Part shown: positions 57,189-64,000 of the stretch, piece after piece
Layout of the letters: each line of letters opens with the position of its first letter
Position numbering within the stretch: position 1 is the stretch's first letter
Source: Sequoia sempervirens
Taxonomy: Eukaryota > Streptophyta > Pinopsida > Cupressales > Cupressaceae
NCBI GenBank assembly: GCA_007258455.2
Contig: VDFB02270651.1
Span: 490,800,711 to 490,864,710, forward strand
Direction: 5' to 3'
DNA length: 64,000 nt
Made by a program: the position numbers and the translations under genes
The notes under the pieces: generated by a model
Told to the model about the DNA's origin: nothing
The model's input: the letters and a program-made list of their open reading frames with translations, nothing else
The model's database searches: none

Positions 57189-58949
57189 TGTGTCATCGAA
57201 AATTGTACCCTTTTCTTGACATGTGATTAATTCATGATTAATTGGACTTATTGAGGCCCTAATCTAGTGTTGTGAGGCATTTTATGTATCCACACTAGGT
57301 CTTGGACCCTTATAAATAAAATAATATGTTTTTATTAACATCTTGTAAAGCTGTTGTAAAGTCTTGTAATAAGATTTCATGATTTTCTAGACTTAATTAA
57401 CTTATTTCTTCATAAATTCAACATTATTATTACATCAATCTAAAAAGTTCTTAATGCAAACTTAATGATAAACTAGTGTTGTAATGTGATTTACAAATCT
57501 ACATTGGTTCTTATGCATTTCTAAGCTATGTGGACCTAATCTTAGTGTTGTAAAGTGCATTTAATTACACTTTCACATTGATTTATGTGTCCTAAGCCCT
57601 TTTCAACATTTACATCATCACTAACATGTCCTATTTTACCCATATTATGCATCCCAAGGCTTTAATTGATAAAACACCTAACAAGATAGCATTTTAAACC
57701 TTGTTTCATATCTCCTTAGCTTCATAGGTGTCAGAATGGCCCATATGGGACCCGTTCACCATGCTTGGTGAATGAGTCCTATCTGGCCCCCATTTTGACC
57801 CTTGAGTGGGAAAAAGTGAAATTTAAAGTTTATTTTCACTTCATGTCGACTTGTGATGTAGTATTATCCGGTACTAAGGCACACTTCTCTATAAATAAGA
57901 ATTTTTATCCTCATTTTAGACATCAAAAAATTCCATTATCTCATACACACATATCTTATCATTACTCATTCATCAATCTTTCACTCCAAGTCAAGCAAGT
58001 TGGGGTTTCTACATCAGAGATCTTCAAGTTAGCATTCTAAAGCATCCAAGAGATGAATCTTCATGTTATGTTGCAAAAATCCAAGATCAATCATCATTGC
58101 AAGGTAATCTACTCCATTTTTTCATGCTTCATTCCTTTATTTCATCATTTTGGTTTAGTTACCTAAATGGGGTTTGACCAAGGTGAACCCCCATGCCTTA
58201 ACAATGAACAATATCTCTTCTTGTGTTGTTTGTATGCATATTTAGGTTCTTTGGAAGCATGAGAATCATTGAATATTTCATTTAAAATTCATCCAAGTAT
58301 TCTTCCCTTCACTCAAGTCAAATCATCAACAAAGAGTCATTTTCAAACCTGATTCTAGCAATTTTTGAAGTGGAGACATATAGGAGGCAAAAGTACAGAT
58401 CTAACTCCATAGAATCTTCCTATGATTTTCCAAATTTCTATAGGTGGACTAATTATCCACCATGGCAAATGATTCCCACCTGTGGGCTTGAGAATTGATT
58501 TTATGAGATTTGAACTTCCGACAATTAGAAACAGGTTTCCAGAAGTTTTTAGCAGAAGTAGGACTGATTCACCATGCTTGGAAAATGAGTCCCAATGGCT
58601 ATTTACAAAAGTTTTAGAGACATTCCAGAACCTTCCAATGACATCATTCTACCTTCAGGTTGACTCTATTCAATCTCATTAAGTTATGTTTTCATTTATC
58701 CAAGTTTCTAGTTCATTTTAGCATAACACAATGTGTTTTCAAACAAGTCACAATTCTTAAATTTTGCATTCATGCTTGATAAATTACAGGGCTTAACCAC
58801 ACTTAGATCACTCCATTTACATTCTACAATATCACACACATCCTTTATTTGAATGAACTAGTTAGCATTTTTGGATCTAACCTCTCTCCTTTTGGGTGAA
58901 AACCCTATAAGAGTTATAGAGTCCATTGAGTCCAAAAATCTACAGTTCA
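57189..58949 (+). repeat. Element E 3' LTR
   Basis: A 1761-bp partner of 44359-46121: TATA box at 57890, predicted intron 58104-58245, hairpin at 58169-58191. Palindromes are at 57747-57780, 58446-58477 and 58561-58593 (last two 115 bp apart). Ends CTACAGTTCA. Confidence 0.85.
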
Positions 58950-58954
58950 ACCTC

Positions 58955-60318
58955 GAACTGGTTTTCACACATTTCTAAGAAATTTTTATTTTTGGTCCCA
59001 TACATTATGTCTGATGGGACTCATTCACCACCTTGGGCGAATGAGTCCCGTGTGGCCCAAAATTAAAATTAATTCAAATTTCTAGTGGGATTTTATTCTC
59101 CTAGATCTGATGTCAGCTTGTAGTGTTGTAATTTTGGGAACTCTTGCATAATTGAGTATAAATACAAGGTTATTTCATTCATATATTCAACACCTAGCCT
59201 TCAAGAGATTTAACAAGATGATTTGAGCATTCACAAGAGCATTCAAGGGAAAATTATCAAGCATTTTAGAGCAACATTCATGTGCCAATCATCACATGTC
59301 AAAGATTGCATCCATCATGCTTGTTATTGTGGTAACAATTGTGATGAAGGGTTTATGATTCAAGAAAGTGTTTCAAGCAAGATCAACATCATTCAAGAAA
59401 GATTCAAGAACCACATCCATTGTAACCATTTCAAGCACATTTGCAACACCTTATTGCTAGGGTTTGGTGAGTTGCAACATTGTTATTTTTTCATTCATCA
59501 TTCTCCATTCATATTTGCTTTCATTTCAAGGTTTAATTATCAACAAGGGGTTTGACCAAGGAAACCCCTATTCACTAACCCAAAAACATTTTCCCCTCTC
59601 CTTTGTGTGTGATTTGCAGGCTTAAGCTTATTTCATAAGGAGCAAGATTGGAGAAAAGTTGTCAAGTAATCAAAGTTGTCAAAGTTGTCATCAACCCTTG
59701 GAGAACATTGGAGATCACCTATAGATTGAAAATTGGAGAGTCAGATCTAATAACCAATCAAGAAGGATAGAGCAGATAGTGAAGAATAGAGTCAACTTTT
59801 GAAGTTGCAAAAAATCCCTACTAGTCTGATTTGCCACTTCTAGCAAATGAGTCCTAGTACCAGTCAATTTTTAGGACTTTGCAGATTTGGATACCCTTTT
59901 GGTAGATTTTTGTTCTTGCACATTTTTCTAGAAACCAAACTGATTCACCCAGTTTGGCGAATGAGTCATAGTTATTAGTAAAAGGAACTTTTCCAAAATT
60001 CTAGACCTCCATTTTTCCTTCTCTAGATTCCCAAGTGCACACTTTTTGTTCTGTGTTATTTTACTCACTTTTTTAAGTCATTTAGTATTAGTTTGCATTC
60101 AATTAGGGTTTTGCATTATAGCTTTCATTTCATTATCTTTTCCAAGTTGAAACTTGGTGGTGAATCTCTCATTAAATCATTTTCAAATCCTAGGACAACC
60201 CCGTTGCAAGATCTCTTTCTATTTTATATTGAGATATCTAGGGTTATCCTTGAGTGGAATATCTTTGAAAGTGGTTGTGGAATATCTAATCAACACACGC
60301 CTATCATATTCAAGAATA
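58955..60318 (+). repeat. Element D 3' LTR, right part
   Basis: Continues 44358. Palindromes are at 59016-59049, 59825-59855 and 59940-59970; TATA box at 59157; predicted intron 59467-59619; hairpin 59547-59569. The last 13 bases differ from the 5' LTR end, but total length (1890 against 1885) and the TCTTA duplication at 60319-60323 support this edge. Confidence 0.75.
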
Positions 60319-60338
60319 TCTTAGAGATCTCAACCCAA

Positions 60339-61957
60339 TGAAGGATATAAGGGACCTAACTATAAGATATCCTTGGAGATGAACGGAGACAAGAAATAGG
60401 TTCACCACCATGTCTAAACTTGGAAAATTCAAAATGTTTGAAAACATAGTGTGATATGCAAATTAATTCTAAATGGCCTAAGAATGCAAGTAAAAAGTAA
60501 CATAAAGCTATGAAATTGGAAATGTGCACTTGGAAAGTTGTTGGACATTGAATGGAGCTTTGGAATCCTAAAAAAATCACTAATAATACCAACTGGGACT
60601 CATACGCCAAGGTGGGCGACTTAGTCTAGTTTCAGGAAGACTATGCTCGAACAAGTTTTAGACAAATGGGTACTCAGATCTGCAAAATTCTTGTTTAGGC
60701 CTAGGAATTGGGACTCATTCCCCAATAGTGGCAAATTAGTTCACCTTTGGATTTATGGGAATTGAAAACAATAAATTGTAGCCTCAATCTTCTCTTCCAT
60801 TCTTGATACAAATCTAGGTCTGATACTACAAAATTTAGCCTATAGATCTTCTCCAAGCTTCTCTTAGGACTTTGACAATTTTGACTTGTTTTGATCACTT
60901 TTTCAATCTAAACTTCTTGGTAAATCTACAACCTAGCTCTGCAAATCACACATAGGAAGAGGGAAAACGGTTGTGGGGTTAGTGAATAGGGGTTTGCCTT
61001 GGTCAAACCCCTTATTGGTAATTAAACCCTTGAAACAATTTAATGAAATAGAATGGAGAATGTTGAATGGACAAATAATGATGTTGAAACTCACCAAGCC
61101 CTAGGAATAAGGTGTTGCAAACAAGTAAGTATTGGCTCCAATGGATGAAGAATTGAACTTTATCTTGATGTTAATAAATATTGAATGCAATGCTTGCTTG
61201 AATCACACAATCCTACATCACAAATGTTAGCTCTAAAACAACATGATTGAAACAATATTTTACATGATGAATGATACTTGAAAATGCTCTTGATTGCATG
61301 ATAATCTGCCCTTGAAATGCCTTGAATGCTCTTGTGAATTCTCAAATGCTCTTGCAAACTATATGCATGAATACTTGAACACTAGGTATGAAAATGAGGG
61401 GAAGAAGCTTGTATTTATACTCAATTATGCAATAATTCCTAAAATTCCAACTTCACATGCCGACCTTAGAACTTGGAGAATAAAAACCTGCTAGAATTTT
61501 GAATTAAATTTAAATTTTAAATTAAAGGGTACTCATTTGCCATCCTAGGAAAATGGGTCCAACCTAAGGGGACTCATTCACCTAGAATGGCTAATGAGTC
61601 CCACCTTAGGGATTTAAGATGGGTTTCTATATTTTGATGCTTTAAATAATATTTATCAGGATTATTCTCAAAAAGACACATAAATAAGGCTCATGGATGT
61701 AAAATGGGTCCAATTAAAGTATAATAAAATCCCAATTGTTAGAGACAAACCTAGAAAAGTGTGAAAGTGTGTTACAACACTTTACAACACTTAAGTAAGG
61801 GACCATTTTAATCCTTATAGTTCATAAGGGCCCAATCCCTAATGTGAATGTGTTATCCAAATTACAACATTAAATAAAGGAAAAATTAAGCCAAAATCAC
61901 AAGGAGGGCCCAAACAAGACAAAAAAATGTAGAAGGGTTACTTCTTTGGTATCCACA
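60339..61957 (-). repeat. Element G 3' LTR
   Basis: A minus-strand LTR of the same group, about 1.6 kb. It starts TGTGGATACC next to a purine tract (61958-61976) and ends near ATCCTTCA at 60339. It carries palindromes at 61569-61602, 61528-61560, 60710-60744 and 60594-60628, a TATAAATAC box (61412-61420), a predicted intron (60939-61094) and its hairpin (60989-61011). The purine tract on the right makes this a 3' LTR of an element lying to the right. Confidence 0.7.
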
Positions 61958-62580
61958 TTTAGCCCCCACTTTAGTGAGAGGATGAACCTACTTCAAAATC
62001 ACACTAAAGTAAACCAACGCACATCAGGAGGGGTTCCAATGAACCAATTCTAGCAAGATGGGATGACAACTGAACCATAGATTTTTGGGTAGGGCTTATA
62101 GACTACTCTTGCACTCTTAGGATGTTTCACTTAAAAGAAGAGAGATAAACCCCACACAAAGGATATATGATAGGTTCTCTCAAATTATGCAATGTATGTT
62201 GTTATTACTTAGACTAAATGAGATAATCTAAATGAGATAATGTAAAATAAATTGGATGATCTATTTGACTGAATTTGAATGCAAAACCTAAGATTTATGC
62301 AATGCTTGAAAACACATTATGATATGCAAAAGATGAAATAAATACAATAAATGTAAAACATAAACTATGCACTTGAAAGCAAATTTTCATTGATATTTTG
62401 GCTTTGCAAATAAGAGGTTTTCTTCAACAAGTTTTCAACCCATTTTCTAATGATTTCCAAGCCTAAATCTACAAAAACATAAAGAAATAAAGAGAAATGT
62501 TGAATGTTAGCGAATAGGGGTTTTCCTTGGTCAAACCCCTTTTAGGTAATTAAACCAAATGAAGAAATAACAAGGTGCTG
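61958..62580 (-). other. Remnant of element G interior and start of another related LTR
   Basis: A purine tract, then about 250 bp related to the 3' regions of D, E and H. From about 62270 the sequence resembles the downstream half of an E-like LTR in minus orientation, with the GGGGTTTGACC hairpin at 62517-62539. No gene. The edges are unclear. Confidence 0.45.
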
Positions 62581-63555
62581 CCACAATAATGGGTTACACT
62601 TTTTGGGACATCCTGATTTTTGCCTGAAATCACATATTTTTAGAAAATACAATGATTTATGACTTTAAAGGTTCCATTTAAATTATTTTAATTAAATAAG
62701 GATTGATCAAACCCCCTTAGATCAAACCCCCTTAGATAGAACCTTGCTAGATTTAAACCATACCTATAATCGAGTCTCCTCTACACCTATCAAAATGCTG
62801 ATAGAAAACCACTTTTGATTTACCTTTTGGGTGATCAAATGAATTCATTTAAAATTTATGCTTTGTAAGCCTATAGCCCTTATTATAAGCTTCCTAAAAA
62901 GTATAATTTTAAATATGTTTAATTTGATTATTATATTTATTTTTATTTCTTGTGAATGTAGGATTTTCAATGAACATCAAGTTCTTTATTTCACACATAC
63001 GAAAAAATAGAAAAATAGAGAAAAAAAATTCTAAAAATACATGTGCCCTAGGTATTGATGTCCTTATTCCAACAAAAAAGAATAAGTTAATTCAAATGAA
63101 TACAAAAAAAGTTATGCGTGCCGAAGTACAACTCTATCCAAATTATAATTACGGTGAATTGGAAAATTAATTAAAAAAAATATATGTAACAAAAAATTAT
63201 GAAAAAATATCCATCCCCTAGATATTGGTGTGAAAAACTTGCATTTTAAAAATCAGAATTTCATCCTATCTATAAAAAAAATTATATGCCCCGAAGTGAA
63301 CATCACTTTTTAAAAATGCCGATTAATAGAAAAAATAAGTTATTAAAAATTACATAAAATGATTCACAATTTATTTTTTAATTATTTAAAAAAAATATAA
63401 TTAGAATCTACACAAAATATCTAACAAATAACTAGTTTGATTCATCTTCAAAACCTTAATGGTTTAGCTACTAGAGGTGTAAGAAAGTGAATGTCTGGTG
63501 AAAAATCCTGATTTTAATGTCAAGTTTGGCCAAAAATTGTAACCCATTATTGTGG
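62581..63555. mobile_element. MITE-like element with 26-bp terminal inverted repeats
   Basis: CCACAATAATGGGTTACA begins the left end (62581-62606), and its reverse complement closes the right end (63530-63555); 25 of 26 bases pair. The interior is very AT-rich and non-coding. It contains an internal duplication: CCTAGGTATTGATG (63048) against CCTAGATATTGGTG (63217), and GTGCCGAAGT (63118) against TGCCCCGAAGTG (63285). It lies in an LTR of the E type. I found no clear target duplication, so its superfamily is open. Confidence 0.7.
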
Positions 63556-64000
63556 GATCACCGAACATGAAGCATTGAACATGAAATAATGGAATTAATA
63601 CCTTGTCATGATGATGAATCTTGAATTGCTACAATAATGGATGGAAATTCTTGCTCTTGAATGCTTGATTCTTGCTTGCTTGACTTGATGATATGAATTA
63701 ATGATGAATGAGTTGCTTGGATTGCTTAGATAATGGATGGATGAAAGGTATCCTTTTATAGAAGAGAGTTACGAATAAGGATCATGATCAAGGGCCAAGA
63801 TTAAATTAGAAAATAACTTAATCAAGGGTGGAGGTTAATTCATAGAAGAAAGACACAGATATATAAAGAATTGAGGTGGAAGATAAGATTGGCACATAAA
63901 AAGAGGTTGTTGGAGAAAATTAAATAATAAAAAATTATTTAACTTAGGAGGCCAATATAGAATAAATAAATAAAATATTAATTTAATTTATTTCAAAAGA
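63556..64000 (-). repeat. Upstream part of a minus-strand LTR, cut by window end
   Basis: Continues the LTR sequence interrupted by the MITE-like element. It has a TATA-like CTTCTATAAAAGG (63750-63762, minus). Its right part, rich in ATTTAATTTA words, resembles the solo LTR near 41760-41960. No gene. Confidence 0.45.

Larger units (their letters stand above)
44359..58949 (+). mobile_element. Element E: Ty3-type element with protease and G-patch, no RT
   Basis: LTRs of 1763 and 1761 bp bound the element, which is inserted in the D 3' LTR. The internal region encodes a repetitive 320-residue protein, a protease and a G-patch. A long 3' UTR, interrupted by copia element F, follows. No gag core, RT, RNase H or integrase is present. 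Without F it would be about 7.3 kb. In the first 140 bp of the two LTRs I count about ten differences, so the insertion is old. Confidence 0.85.
31409..60318 (+). mobile_element. Element D: Ty3-type element without RT or integrase, host of C, E and F
   Basis: Two LTRs of 1885 bp (31409-33293) and 1890 bp (43833-44358 plus 58955-60318) flank an internal region with gag, a protease-like segment and a basic linker, but no RT, RNase H or integrase. Element C splits gag from protease, a solo LTR lies downstream, and element E sits inside the 3' LTR. Without insertions D would be about 9 kb. It must have relied on another element for enzymes, or lost them early. Confidence 0.75.

Noticed and set aside
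26827..61602. The palindromes as a CRISPR-like or satellite array.
   Set aside because: Copies lie at fixed places in LTRs over 35 kb, not in regular tandem, and occur on both strands with their host elements.
26539..61957. H and G as the two LTRs of one element.
   Set aside because: Their starts and much of their length differ too much, and both have a purine tract on the right, so both are 3' LTRs.

Overview
The window is plant repeat DNA: a nest of LTR retrotransposons, most of them dead, with no host gene that I can support. A large, AT-rich, gene-poor land-plant genome fits, and a conifer or other gymnosperm is my best guess. That guess rests on very long LTRs, a Tat-type Ty3 element, old decayed copies and almost no genic sequence; it is inference, not proof. 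No rRNA, tRNA or CRISPR array was seen.

Left third (1-23262, minus strand): a Tat-lineage Ty3/gypsy element with LTRs of about 5.1-5.3 kb. Read leftward, the order is LTR copy 1 (18168-23262), primer site, gag, protease, an extra RNase H, RT, RNase H and integrase (18167-11522), then LTR copy 2 (858-11521). Copy 2 is followed by another primer site and gag start (1-857), so units are arranged LTR-internal-LTR-internal. Each LTR carries a large same-strand reading frame (about 950 codons) of unknown function. A smaller protease-only LTR element (B, 2959-8275) interrupts copy 2. The RT has lost the region that should hold its YxDD box.

Middle (23263-31408): a gag start of another minus-strand element cut by the Tat insertion, unassigned sequence, then a 3' LTR, long 3' UTR and protease of a minus-strand element (H).

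Right half (31409-64000): element D (31409-60318, plus) encodes gag and a protease-like region but no RT or integrase. It contains non-autonomous element C (35662-39465), a probable solo LTR (40670-41985) and, inside its 3' LTR, element E (44359-58949). E encodes an odd repetitive protein, a protease and a G-patch, again with no RT or integrase. E holds a Ty1/copia element F (49571-56810) with nearly all domains recognisable but broken by stops. To the right lie a minus-strand 3' LTR (G), another related LTR region and a 975-bp inverted-repeat element.

The most striking unexplained signals are: (1) the large ORF inside the Tat LTR; (2) a roughly 34-bp imperfect palindrome, about 24 copies, in the LTRs and leaders of the D/E/G/H group, often in pairs about 115 bp apart and with changes that match on both arms; (3) a predicted 140-156 bp intron in those LTRs, each containing a second conserved hairpin; (4) arrays of a short CG-bearing motif shared by the unrelated Tat and copia LTRs.
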